Assembly: GCF_001276715.1 (NCBI RefSeq)
Contig: NZ_LIUQ01000039.1
Coordinates: 1-64,000 of the forward strand
DNA length: 64,000 nt
Direction: 5' to 3'
Source of the DNA: Planktothricoides sp. SR001
GTDB taxonomy: Bacteria; Cyanobacteriota; Cyanobacteriia; Cyanobacteriales; Laspinemataceae
Positions 34,792 through 42,248 of this stretch are shown here, one piece after another. The translations under genes and the position numbers were made by a program. How positions within the stretch are numbered: position 1 is the first letter of the stretch; every line of letters begins with the position of its first letter. Under the pieces are notes generated by a model. The model saw only the letters and a program-made list of their open reading frames with translations. It made no database searches and was not told the origin of the DNA.

Positions 34792-36276
34792 ATGACCACA
34801 GCTACACCAGTTAAAACGAAGTACGAAGCCATTATTGGTCTGGAAACTCACTGCCAGGTAAAGTCTGACACTAAGATTTTTTGTCATTGTTCTACGGAAT
34901 TTGGCACTCCTCCCAACACGAATGTTTGTCCCGTGTGTATGGGAATGCCCGGAGTGTTGCCCGTACTCAATGAGCGAGTGCTGGAATATGCGGTGAAAAC
35001 CGGATTAGCTCTTAACTGCCAGATTGCCAAGTACAGTAAATTTGACCGAAAACAGTATTTTTATCCCGATTTGCCGAAAAATTATCAAATTTCTCAGTAT
35101 GACTTGCCGATCGCGGAACATGGTTATCTGGAAATTGAATTAATTGATGATGACGGCAATGCTGCCCGCAAGAAAATCGGCATTACTCGCTTACACATGG
35201 AAGAGGATGCGGGTAAGTTAGTGCATGGAGGGAGCGATCGCCTCGCGGGTTCGACTCACTCCTTGGTAGACTTCAACCGCACTGGGGTGCCGTTGATGGA
35301 AATTGTCTCGGAACCAGATATCCGTTCCGGGGCTGAAGCAGCGGAATATGGCCAAGAACTCCAGCGCATTGTCCGCTACCTGGGGGTCAGCGATGGCAAT
35401 ATGCAGGAAGGTTCTTTACGCTGTGATGTGAATATTTCCATTCGTCCCGTGGGACAAAAAGAGTTTGGCGTTAAGGTAGAAATCAAGAATATGAACTCCT
35501 TTAGCGCTATTCAACGGGCGATCGACTATGAAATCGAGCGGCAAATTGAAGCCCTAGAATCCGGGGAAAAGATTTTCCAAGAAACCCGTCTCTGGGAAGA
35601 AGGCAGTCAACGCACGATTAGTATGCGTTCCAAAGAGGGTTCTAGTGACTATCGTTATTTCCCCGAACCGGATCTCGGCCCAATCGAGATACCTGCATAC
35701 CAGTTAGAAGAGTGGAAGTCCCAACTACCCGAACTTCCTGCGGCCAAACGGCATCGTTATGAGAATAATATCGGCCTTTCTGCTTACGATACTCGCGTGC
35801 TGACGGACGATCGCAGCGTTGCCGAATATTTTGAAGCCACTTTACAAGCTGGTGCCGATGCCAAACTAGCCGCTAACTGGATTATGGGCGATATCACCGG
35901 CTATTTGAAAAACGAGAAACTGACTATCGATCAAATTGCCCTGAAGCCTGCGGAACTCAGCGAACTGATTTCTTTAATTCAAGCAGGCACGATTAGCGGC
36001 AAAATTGCCAAGGATATTCTGCCAGAATTACTCACCGCTGGCGGTTCTCCGAAAGCCCTGGTGGAAAGTAAGGGATTAATCCAAATTTCTGATACCGGGG
36101 CTTTAGAAGTCATGATTGCTGAAGTTTTGGCCGCCCATCCTGATGAGTTGGCAAAATATCGTGGCGGCAAGAAGCAACTAAAAGGCTTTTTTGTCGGTCA
36201 AGTGATCAAGAAAAGTGGCGGACGGGCCGATCCGAAGTTAACCAATCAGTTGCTTTCCCAGCAGTTAGACGGTTAG
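34792..36276 (+). CDS. gatB: Asp-tRNA(Asn)/Glu-tRNA(Gln) amidotransferase subunit B
   Basis: GatB of the GatCAB complex, which converts mischarged Glu-tRNA(Gln) (and Asp-tRNA(Asn)) to the amidated form in the cytosol; it holds the kinase site and binds the tRNA. The 494 residues show the N-terminal family opening [20 protein letters not shown], the zinc-type cysteines CHCS and [26 protein letters not shown], and the GatB signature [19 protein letters not shown]. The C-terminal GatB/Yqey helical tail ends with [18 protein letters not shown]. Normal length. It is monocistronic and ends at a palindrome shared with the convergent gene. Confidence 0.97.
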   Translation: MTTATPVKTKYEAIIGLETHCQVKSDTKIFCHCSTEFGTPPNTNVCPVCMGMPGVLPVLNERVLEYAVKTGLALNCQIAKYSKFDRKQYFYPDLPKNYQISQYDLPIAEHGYLEIELIDDDGNAARKKIGITRLHMEEDAGKLVHGGSDRLAGSTHSLVDFNRTGVPLMEIVSEPDIRSGAEAAEYGQELQRIVRYLGVSDGNMQEGSLRCDVNISIRPVGQKEFGVKVEIKNMNSFSAIQRAIDYEIERQIEALESGEKIFQETRLWEEGSQRTISMRSKEGSSDYRYFPEPDLGPIEIPAYQLEEWKSQLPELPAAKRHRYENNIGLSAYDTRVLTDDRSVAEYFEATLQAGADAKLAANWIMGDITGYLKNEKLTIDQIALKPAELSELISLIQAGTISGKIAKDILPELLTAGGSPKALVESKGLIQISDTGALEVMIAEVLAAHPDELAKYRGGKKQLKGFFVGQVIKKSGGRADPKLTNQLLSQQLDG

Positions 36277-36278
36277 TT

Positions 36279-36311
36279 AGAAACCCGGTTTCTTCAAGAA
36301 ACCGGGTTTCT
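36279..36311. terminator. Bidirectional hairpin between gatB and NB-ARC gene
   Basis: AGAAACCCGGTTTCTT-C-AAGAAACCGGGTTTCT: 16-bp arms, one-base loop, in a 40-bp gap between convergent genes. A member of the AGAAACC/CGGGTTTCT repeat family probably acting as a terminator. Confidence 0.75.
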
Positions 36312-36316
36312 CTATT

Positions 36317-37759
36317 CTATTGCCTAGTTTTCACATATTGCGCTACCACCGGATTTAACGTAAAACAAGTTATTTTGCCCCGTTCTTCTGTTTCCACAAT
36401 AAATCGCCTCACCAGCGATCGCACAGCATTGATTAACTCGGTAGGAGATAATGTTAATTCGTTTAACAGTTGCGATAATGCCACTGCTTCTGTTGAGTAG
36501 GCAAGCTGAGTAATTACCGCAATTTCGGATTCGGTTAATCGCTGAAATTGTTGTTCTAAGCGCCAGCGTAATGACTCATCTAACATGGGCATATCGTATT
36601 GCAAAAAATCAGCTACACTGCCGCCAAATAATTCGGCAATTAGAGTCGCCGTTATATTTAACCAGAGAGGATTGCCTTGATACAGATGAATCAGGGTTTC
36701 CCACATTGATTCATCGGATAACTGATGCCCGGTTAAAATATCTTTCGCCGCGATGCCTATACCGACTAAAACTAAGGAATGAATCGGATAGTTTGATTTT
36801 TCTAATTCGGCAATTTCTCTAGGTTGTTCGGCACTAATTAAAATGAAACAACTATGATGATTTACTTCGGCAACTTGTTGGAAAAATCGCTGATAATCTT
36901 CATAACCCGGTTTGTATTGTCCGGCAAGCTTACCTTCACTGAAAAGTGCCTCTACGTCATCGAATACGATTAAGCAACGATGCTGCCGTAAGTAGTTAAA
37001 AATTTGACTATTAGCGATTCCCTGCTTGCCCCAAACGGGCGGGGAATTTTCTGCTGATTCGGAGAAAATTTGTAGCAGGTTTGTCAGCATGGTTTCCAGG
37101 GGGGGTGAAAACCGGAGGCTGCGATAGATAACGTAATTAAATTGGGTTTTGATTCTGTCTATTAAGCGGATAGCCAAGGCAGTTTTGCCAATGCCACTCA
37201 TGCCTAAAATTGCTACGAGTCTTGTGGGTATGTTAGGGATATCTCGACTTTTATAGCTATCATTTACGATCCATTGTTCTAGGGTGGCTAGTTCGGTGGT
37301 GCGTGAAGCGAAATCACCCCTAGGCGAATCGTAAAAGGTGAAGATTTCCGGTGCGTCACCTAAGTCTATATATAGTGGAGGAGGATTTGCTTGGTCAGGT
37401 TGAGTTTCTGTTGGGCTTCGCGCCCTTTCTGAACAATTATTGAGGTGATTATTAATTGTTACATTATCTCTAGCAATAGTTGTTGGTGAATAACTATTAT
37501 AAAATATTGCCCTTTTCAGTATCGATCTCACATTAACTTTACTAACTTCTTCCCCTAATACGTCAGACAGTATTTTCCAGAGTTCTGCCGCAGCAACTCG
37601 AACATAACCTTCAGTGCGATCGCGCTCTTGAGCAATCTTGGCATACTTCTGTCCTTGGAGTGCTTCTGTTAAGATCCCCTCTTGCAAATCGTCCAGGTGT
37701 TTCCCGGTTTTGGCAAACACCTTTTCATCGACAAATCTTAAGACTTCCTGAAACTCCAT
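36317..37759 (-). CDS. NB-ARC STAND ATPase with N-terminal vMAP-type HTH
   Basis: A 480-residue signalling ATPase. Residues 1-85 (MEFQEVLRFVDEKVFAKTGK, then LQGQKYAKIAQERDRTEGYV) resemble the N-terminal HTH of vWA-MoxR-associated proteins. After a linker, the NB-ARC domain follows: Walker A LGMSGIGKTALA (about 184-195), Walker B CLIVFDDVEAL (about 261-271), and the GNPLWLNITATLI helix of the ARC part. A winged-helix-like C-terminus (ESEIAVITQLAYSTEAVALS) ends the protein. The usual WD40 or TPR sensor is missing, so the protein is shorter than most cyanobacterial relatives. STAND proteins of this kind act in signalling or phage defence; which one applies here is unknown. Confidence 0.8.
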   Translation of the reverse strand: MEFQEVLRFVDEKVFAKTGKHLDDLQEGILTEALQGQKYAKIAQERDRTEGYVRVAAAELWKILSDVLGEEVSKVNVRSILKRAIFYNSYSPTTIARDNVTINNHLNNCSERARSPTETQPDQANPPPLYIDLGDAPEIFTFYDSPRGDFASRTTELATLEQWIVNDSYKSRDIPNIPTRLVAILGMSGIGKTALAIRLIDRIKTQFNYVIYRSLRFSPPLETMLTNLLQIFSESAENSPPVWGKQGIANSQIFNYLRQHRCLIVFDDVEALFSEGKLAGQYKPGYEDYQRFFQQVAEVNHHSCFILISAEQPREIAELEKSNYPIHSLVLVGIGIAAKDILTGHQLSDESMWETLIHLYQGNPLWLNITATLIAELFGGSVADFLQYDMPMLDESLRWRLEQQFQRLTESEIAVITQLAYSTEAVALSQLLNELTLSPTELINAVRSLVRRFIVETEERGKITCFTLNPVVAQYVKTRQ

Positions 37760-38186
37760 AACTCATATCTGGGGTAATTTTTCCTAATTTTATCTAATTG
37801 TTGATCACATTTTACATAATTTTACATAACAAAATCTAACTTTTTGTAACAGACTCAAGGCAGCGGTTGGCCAAATGCAGGTATGGTAAGCTTTTCAGTA
37901 AGGTTGAGATCCCTAGACCTGACCGTGTTAAGCTGAAACGCATTTATCTGGCGCCTTAATCTGCTGACAAGGTTTGTCGCTACTGATTCACGAGGATTTC
38001 GTAGGACACTTTGAATACGTCCAAGCTTACATCTAGTGCAGTAGAGGATCCAGGCTAATTTTTAGGTGTGAGTTATCCAAATTGCACCATGACGAATATT
38101 GGATTTCAAAATACTGCAAAATATTCAAGATGCAATCGACGATCAGCTTCAAGTCTTTTTAATAAAATTTGAAGGAGTTAATATAT
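37760..38186. other. Intergenic region with possible structured RNA
   Basis: An upstream AT-rich part (37770-37850) is followed by about 200 bp of more balanced sequence (37858-38060) with several short complementary pairs: GACAAGGTTTGTC, ACGA..TCGT, GGAC..GTCC, GCTTTTCAG..CTGAAACGC, and CTGC..GCAG closing the 3' half. It may be a non-coding RNA gene or a leader, but I cannot assign a family. An AAGGAG Shine-Dalgarno at 38172 belongs to the next gene. Confidence 0.3.
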
Positions 38187-39425
38187 ATGATGATTAGTGA
38201 AAATGAAATTCCTCTGGTTAAAGGCAGAACTAGCGCTCAAAGTGAAAGTGTAGAAACAATTGTTGGACGCATGGATAGCGGAGATGTTTATATACCTGAT
38301 TATCAAAGAGATTCAGATCAGTGGGATGAGCGAAAAAAATCACTATTTATCGAATCTCTATTAAATAATTTAACAATTCCAGCTTTCTTTTTATGTGAGC
38401 AAGAAGACTATCGGTATGAAGTGGTTGATGGTCAACAACGTTTAACAACTATTCTTGATTTTATAAAAGATAGATTTTCTTTAAGTCAAGATGAATCAAT
38501 TGATTATTTATTGCCTCAATCAGTTCAATATAAAGGTAAAAATTTTAGTGATTTAGGTGACAAATTACAAAGAATTTTTAATGGTTATCCGTTGACAATC
38601 ATCTATCTACCCTCAACTATGCCATTAAGCATAAAGCTTGAGGTTTTCCGAAGAATTAATGAAGGCGGTACTCCTTTAACAGGTCAAGATATTCGTTTAG
38701 CATATTACAGTCAGTCTGAAACTGTGACGTTCATCCGCTTGTGTGGACTTCACGCAGATAGTGAGTCTTCAAAGCGAATGATAGAAGCAGCAAAGAAAAG
38801 AGAACTTTCCAACCCTTGGCTTGATTTTCCAGAAGCACAAGAGGAATGGTCTTCTTGGTGGAGTGAAAGAGCACAAGCAAAAGGTCAAACTCCATCTTTA
38901 ATGTTTCTTTGGTATCTTGTATGTCTAGAACGTAAAAAGCTACATAATCTGCTTACACCAGGAGGAACTCAGCATTTAAATATTGTTTTTAGAGGGACAA
39001 CTGAAGAGGTACTAGACATTTATTGCGCTCAACTTAAATATCAGGAATCTCAACCAGAAAAAAGTAACGAATTTGTCTCCAACTTAAAAGTAATTTCTCA
39101 AGAGTATTTTCCTCCTTTTGCTGAGTGGATCAAGGAAATTTTAAGTTATGGACTTACTGGAGTTAGCGTTGATACTTACAAACAATTAGCTTTATTTATT
39201 GCCGGTGCTGTTGAATTGAAAGTTGAACCGAAAAATCTTTCTCATAACCAATGGACTTCAATCGGCAATTTTCTTCGCAGACCTCGGCAAGCTAGTAAAG
39301 ATATTTTAAAAGTAGATGATGGATATCCTGAACCTAAAGGACGTTGGTTGGGTAAGAGAGGGCAGAACGAACAATGTAAGAAGGTTGTTGAAATTGTTAA
39401 AGCAATTATAGAAAATAATGACTAA
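38187..39425 (+). CDS. DUF262 (GmrS-like) protein
   Basis: I start at ATG 38187 (AAGGAG nine bases upstream); 412 residues. The DUF262 fold is related to ParB/GmrS NTPases. It is visible from VYIPDYQRDSDQWDERKKSL, the nucleotide-site motif VVDGQQRLTT (about 79-88) and EVFRRINEGGTPLTGQDIRL. The C-terminal half is helical and ends with a basic stretch (PRQASKD, GRWLGKRGQNEQCKK). DUF262 proteins usually pair with an HNH or DUF1524 nuclease in restriction systems against modified DNA (GmrSD, SspE types). The next gene, overlapping by 8 bp, is an HNH nuclease, so this is probably the NTPase/sensor half of a split system. Confidence 0.85.
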   Translation: MMISENEIPLVKGRTSAQSESVETIVGRMDSGDVYIPDYQRDSDQWDERKKSLFIESLLNNLTIPAFFLCEQEDYRYEVVDGQQRLTTILDFIKDRFSLSQDESIDYLLPQSVQYKGKNFSDLGDKLQRIFNGYPLTIIYLPSTMPLSIKLEVFRRINEGGTPLTGQDIRLAYYSQSETVTFIRLCGLHADSESSKRMIEAAKKRELSNPWLDFPEAQEEWSSWWSERAQAKGQTPSLMFLWYLVCLERKKLHNLLTPGGTQHLNIVFRGTTEEVLDIYCAQLKYQESQPEKSNEFVSNLKVISQEYFPPFAEWIKEILSYGLTGVSVDTYKQLALFIAGAVELKVEPKNLSHNQWTSIGNFLRRPRQASKDILKVDDGYPEPKGRWLGKRGQNEQCKKVVEIVKAIIENND

Positions 39426-39690
39426 TGTTCCGAAAGGTTTAGAAGTCTGCGATCCTCGGCAAAGAAACTTTCCTGTTAGCTGGAAGGAAGCATATTTTAG
39501 AATGCACTTCAGAGATGATGTAAAAGGATACGTTTGTCCTCTATGTAAACAAGTGTTTAAAGGTTCTAAAGGCTTCGCTCAATTAAGAGGAGATCACATT
39601 CATCCATTTTCTAAAGGAGGATTGACGGTTTGGGAAAATCTTCAACTATTATGTGTTAGCTGTAACTCAAAAAAATACAACAAAGCCTAA
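39418..39690 (+). CDS. HNH endonuclease
   Basis: A 90-residue protein, almost a bare HNH domain: a CPLC zinc pair (about 41-44), the catalytic GDHIHPFSKGGLTVWENLQ, then CVSCNSKK with the second zinc pair. The His-Asn-His core is complete, so it should be an active metal-dependent nuclease. It overlaps the DUF262 gene by 8 bp (ATGACTAA), the usual mark of translational coupling and a stoichiometric complex. Together they look like a two-gene restriction module; the target modification is unknown. Confidence 0.85.
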   Translation: MTNVPKGLEVCDPRQRNFPVSWKEAYFRMHFRDDVKGYVCPLCKQVFKGSKGFAQLRGDHIHPFSKGGLTVWENLQLLCVSCNSKKYNKA

Positions 39691-39856
39691 AAAGCTATCA
39701 GGACTTAAGCATTCCTTATCGTAGTAGAGGCAATTTATGAATTGCTCCTACTACATTTAACGCTAAAGATCGCGCTTTGTTTGCAACTTAGTTCAGAACG
39801 TGGCTTGCCGCTTACCGTTGAAACGCATTAGAGGTCATGCTTTTCTCGATTGCCTC

Positions 39857-39895
39857 AAAACCCCGGTTTTTTCAAAAAAACCGGGGTTCTTTTAT
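39857..39895 (+). terminator. Terminator of the DUF262-HNH operon
   Basis: 14-bp arms (AACCCCGGTTTTTT and complement) with a one- to two-base loop and a CTTTTATT tail, 170 bp after the HNH stop. Confidence 0.75.
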
Positions 39896-40085
39896 TCTAA
39901 TACCATTTACAAAAATTCATGCAATTTGGGCGCGGGAGCACCCGGATTGGGATCGCCCCTACTGATGGCTAAATCAATCTCGTAATTGTAGCAATAATTT
40001 TTCAGGCTTGGTATAACTTCTCAGAGTTAAGTTAAATTGTTTCACCAAAGCCGAAAGGTTACGGTAAGCTTTCGCTATGCTTTTT

Positions 40086-40105
40086 GGGCTTATCGCCCTT
40101 TTTTT
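40086..40105 (+). terminator. Small intrinsic terminator
   Basis: GGGC-TTATC-GCCC followed by seven T on the plus strand, just past the 3' end of the minus-strand toxin gene. Confidence 0.5.
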
Positions 40106-40134
40106 CTAATCCCAAGACGGAAAATGCGATCGCT

Positions 40135-40431
40135 TTAATATACCTCACTGCGATGAGCGATCGCAGTAACAATTACCTGCTTTGTCCCCTCGTCAATGCA
40201 ATAGACAACTCGATAATCTCCAACGCGATAGCGATAGTATCCGGCTAAGTCTCCTTTGAGTGATTTAATGTTGGGATGACTGCGAGGATCGACTTTCAAT
40301 CTCTCAAAACATCGGTCTAGCTTGCGTTGCAAAGACGCATCAGATTCTTCAAAAAAATCCCTAGCATCAAAACTTAGCAAAACTGAATAAAAATCAAGGT
40401 TTGCATCAGTATGATCGTTTGAGTTGGTCAA
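40135..40431 (-). CDS. RelE/ParE-family toxin
   Basis: A 98-residue type II toxin. The RelE-type core is FFEESDASLQRKLDRCFERL, then HPNIKSLKGDLAGYYRYRVG and DYRVVYCIDEGTKQVIVTAI. The LKGDLAGYYRYRVGDYRVVY stretch is the hallmark of the RelE/StbE fold, whose members cleave mRNA on the ribosome or, in the ParE branch, poison gyrase. The C-terminal HRSEVY is usual. The start overlaps the end of the upstream antitoxin gene by 26 bp, giving the normal antitoxin-first order. Confidence 0.85.
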   Translation of the reverse strand: MTNSNDHTDANLDFYSVLLSFDARDFFEESDASLQRKLDRCFERLKVDPRSHPNIKSLKGDLAGYYRYRVGDYRVVYCIDEGTKQVIVTAIAHRSEVY

Positions 40432-40819
40432 CGGTCGTCACCTTCCCTGCTGCTACATTTTTTTTAGCTTGATTAAATACTTCTAGAAACCCTGGAATTT
40501 TCAATAATTCTTCTGTAGCATCGTTGCTTTCCCGTTCTGCTAAATAAGCTAAGAAATCAGCCGCAACCAGCAGCCGTTCAGGAGATAAGCGATCTATTTT
40601 TGATTTAAGTTCTTGATAAGCCATCCCAGAAGATTGTTCGGCTAAATTATCGGGCAAATCGGCTGCGGTTTCTGCGATTTCATCCGGCGGAATTATCTGA
40701 TTATCCCCGTCTAATTTGCCTCCAAAATTCAGGAGATTATTGAGGTCTTTTAATAAGCGGATTTTATCCACTCTCGTTAGATTTTCAACTTGAGTAAGTA
40801 CCTCGTTATATGTAGGCAT
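40406..40819 (-). CDS. Antitoxin of the RelE-type module
   Basis: I start at ATG 40819 (MPTYNEVLTQVENLTRVDKI), giving 137 residues; a longer frame to 40882 lacks a better start. The N-terminal segment (YNEVLTQVENLTRVDKIRLL) matches the N-terminus of the antitoxin of the neighbouring PIN module, while the C-terminal half (ELKSKIDRLSPERLLVAADF, then SNDATEELLKIPGFLEVFNQ) differs and should bind the RelE-type toxin. Overlaps the toxin by 26 bp. Confidence 0.75.
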   Translation of the reverse strand: MPTYNEVLTQVENLTRVDKIRLLKDLNNLLNFGGKLDGDNQIIPPDEIAETAADLPDNLAEQSSGMAYQELKSKIDRLSPERLLVAADFLAYLAERESNDATEELLKIPGFLEVFNQAKKNVAAGKVTTVDQLKRSY

Positions 40820-40923
40820 AGACTCTCTGCTTAGTTCTTTTGTGGTTGACTCTATTATAAAGAGAGGAAAAAATTTTGGCAATCAGGTTGGCGGATTGAT
40901 GAGCGATCGCTCATCTGTTATAT

Positions 40924-41030
40924 CGCATTCCCCCAAAAACCCCCCAAAAACCCCCCGTAGGGACACCGCATTGCTGTGTCCTTTGTGTCCTAAACCTGGG
41001 AAAATATTAAGAATGCGATGATATGCGATT
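40924..41030. repeat. Duplicated ~100-bp segment, copy A
   Basis: Shares GCATTCCCCC.AAAAACCCC, then TGTGTCCTTTGTGTCCTAAA, CCTGGGAAAATATTAA and GATATGCGAT with 41831-41927. Both copies lie 90-105 bp upstream of an antitoxin gene. Confidence 0.75.
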
Positions 41031-41126
41031 CCCCACTACCTCGCGGGGGCAAGCTTCGGAATCCGATCAAAGCGGAATCGCGCTTACCGCCCCCCACCAA
41101 AAAAACCATTAAACAACTTGCCCAAT

Positions 41127-41513
41127 CTAATTAAATGGATTCAATATACTTAACCCATCAACTCGCTTAAAATCATCAGTATTGCGAGTTATCAAAACAC
41201 ATCCCTCCACTAAGGCACAAGCTGCAATTACGCCATCAGCTAATTTCAATCGATAATCTCGGCGAATTTGGGCGGCACGATCTAAAACGGATTCGGTCAA
41301 TGATACGCAGTTCAGCAGCCTCAAAAATTCTCGCATTCCATTGGCTTGTTCTTCTGTCAATTCTGGGTAACAAAGTAACTCTACCCAACTAATCGGACAG
41401 TAAAATGCTTCTGCATCTCCCGCATCGATTTCATCAAATATCGACTGAACTTCCGGTTCATCATTGAAATAGTAAATGAGAATATTTGTATCCAGAAGAT
41501 ATTTATGACTCAT
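41127..41513 (-). CDS. PIN-domain toxin (VapC-like)
   Basis: A 128-residue PIN ribonuclease. The acidic metal site is seen in KYLLDTNILIYYFNDE (Asp8), the Glu of SWVELLCYPELT, and the Asp of RLKLADGVIAACALVEGC and ITRNTDDFKRVDGL. These are the four usual positions, so it should be an active RNase. It overlaps its antitoxin gene by 11 bp. The C-terminus (GLSILNPFN) is normal for the family. Confidence 0.88.
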   Translation of the reverse strand: MSHKYLLDTNILIYYFNDEPEVQSIFDEIDAGDAEAFYCPISWVELLCYPELTEEQANGMREFLRLLNCVSLTESVLDRAAQIRRDYRLKLADGVIAACALVEGCVLITRNTDDFKRVDGLSILNPFN

Positions 41514-41742
41514 CCCACTCTTGTCTTAGTTGTAATTGAAATTCTAGTGCATCCACCCGCTTAGGCAAAAAACCACGCCATTTACCTAAATTTTTCCTAG
41601 GTAATTGTTGGCTACTCTTTTCCCCTTCGGTTGTCACCTGCTGACGAACCAGACTTGCTAAGTCTTCTAATAGACGTTTTTGCTCATCAGGCGTTAAACT
41701 TTGAGCGCGATCGAGTATTTCATTGTAAGTAGACATAGACAA
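41503..41742 (-). CDS. Antitoxin of the PIN module
   Basis: 79 residues: N-terminal STYNEILDRAQSLTPDEQKR and LLEDLASLVRQQ, then a basic/aromatic tail (RKNLGKWRGFLPKRVDALEF) that probably binds the toxin. The N-terminus is similar to the antitoxin at 40406-40819. The start may be this ATG or the one two codons in (MSTYNE). Confidence 0.75.
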   Translation of the reverse strand: MSMSTYNEILDRAQSLTPDEQKRLLEDLASLVRQQVTTEGEKSSQQLPRKNLGKWRGFLPKRVDALEFQLQLRQEWDES

Positions 41743-41830
41743 TTGAGATTTATGGCTATTTATTATGTATTATACCTTAACTGGAGATGGCGAGATATTC
41801 AACGCAGCGATATTTTTTTGATGGCTGGCG

Positions 41831-41927
41831 ATCGCATTCCCCAAAAACCCCTGTAATGACACAACATTGGTGTGTCCTTTGTGTCCTAAACCTGGGAAAA
41901 TATTAAAGGTGTGACGATATGCGATCG
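41831..41927. repeat. Duplicated ~100-bp segment, copy B
   Basis: Second copy of the segment described at 40924-41030, again upstream of an antitoxin gene. The pair suggests that flanks and antitoxin 5' ends were duplicated together. Confidence 0.7.
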
Positions 41928-41929
41928 CC

Positions 41930-42162
41930 TTAAGGAATCAGTTTTGTGGAATCGCGCAAATTAGCAAAATCTTCATCATCAAAGATGATTCCTTCCTGTT
42001 CAATAGTAGGGGCGATTCGCGAATCGCCCCTACATTTTTGGAAACCTTCCCAAAAATCCGAACCAGGCTTTTGTTCGTGTCGCTGCCGAATTAATTCAAC
42101 TAAATAATCTTGTTCTTCAACAGATAAACTATCAAGGGAATCAATCGTCGTTGTTTGTTGGT
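41930..42162 (-). pseudogene. Antitoxin-like remnant with in-frame palindrome
   Basis: The minus strand is open from about 42162 to TAA at 41932-41930, reading TTIDSLDSLSVEEQDYLVEL, IRQRHEQKPGSDFWEGFQK, then CRGDSRIAPT encoded by a 28-bp perfect palindrome (42006-42033), then IEQEGIIFDDEDFANLRDST. The 'IDSLDSLSVEEQDYLVELI' opening is typical of small cyanobacterial antitoxins. No start codon is found; the 5' end runs into TTGTTGG repeats. It looks truncated, with a repeat inserted without breaking the frame. Confidence 0.55.
42006..42033. repeat. 28-bp perfect palindrome GTAGGGGCGATTCG..
   Basis: GTAGGGGCGATTCG and its exact complement, no loop. Related copies are at 33726 (in the pseudopilin leader) and 34619-34646. 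Confidence 0.9.
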
Positions 42163-42210
42163 GGTTGTTGGTTGGTCGTCAACAAACAACAATCAACAAT
42201 TAACCAACAA

Positions 42211-42241
42211 CAAACCCGGTTTCTTCAAGAAACCGGGTTTG
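42211..42241 (-). terminator. Hairpin after pheT
   Basis: CAAACCCGGTTTCTT-C-AAGAAACCGGGTTTG, 8 bp beyond the pheT stop. Of the AGAAACC/CGGGTTTCT repeat family, probably used as its transcript end. Confidence 0.65.
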
Positions 42242-42248
42242 TTTTATC

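Larger units (their letters stand above)
39691..40134. other. Intergenic region with terminators and a pheT 3'-end copy
   Basis: It contains an AACCCCGGTTTTTT/AAAAAAACCGGGGTT terminator (39859-39895). A 38-bp copy of the pheT 3' end lies at 40014-40051. A GGGCTTATCGCCC-T7 terminator (40086-40105) also lies here. No gene seen. Confidence 0.65.

Noticed and set aside
37850-38070. 6S RNA, tmRNA or SRP RNA assignment for the structured region
   Set aside because: I could not find the conserved landmarks of tmRNA or SRP RNA, nor a convincing 6S-type long bubble; left as unassigned.
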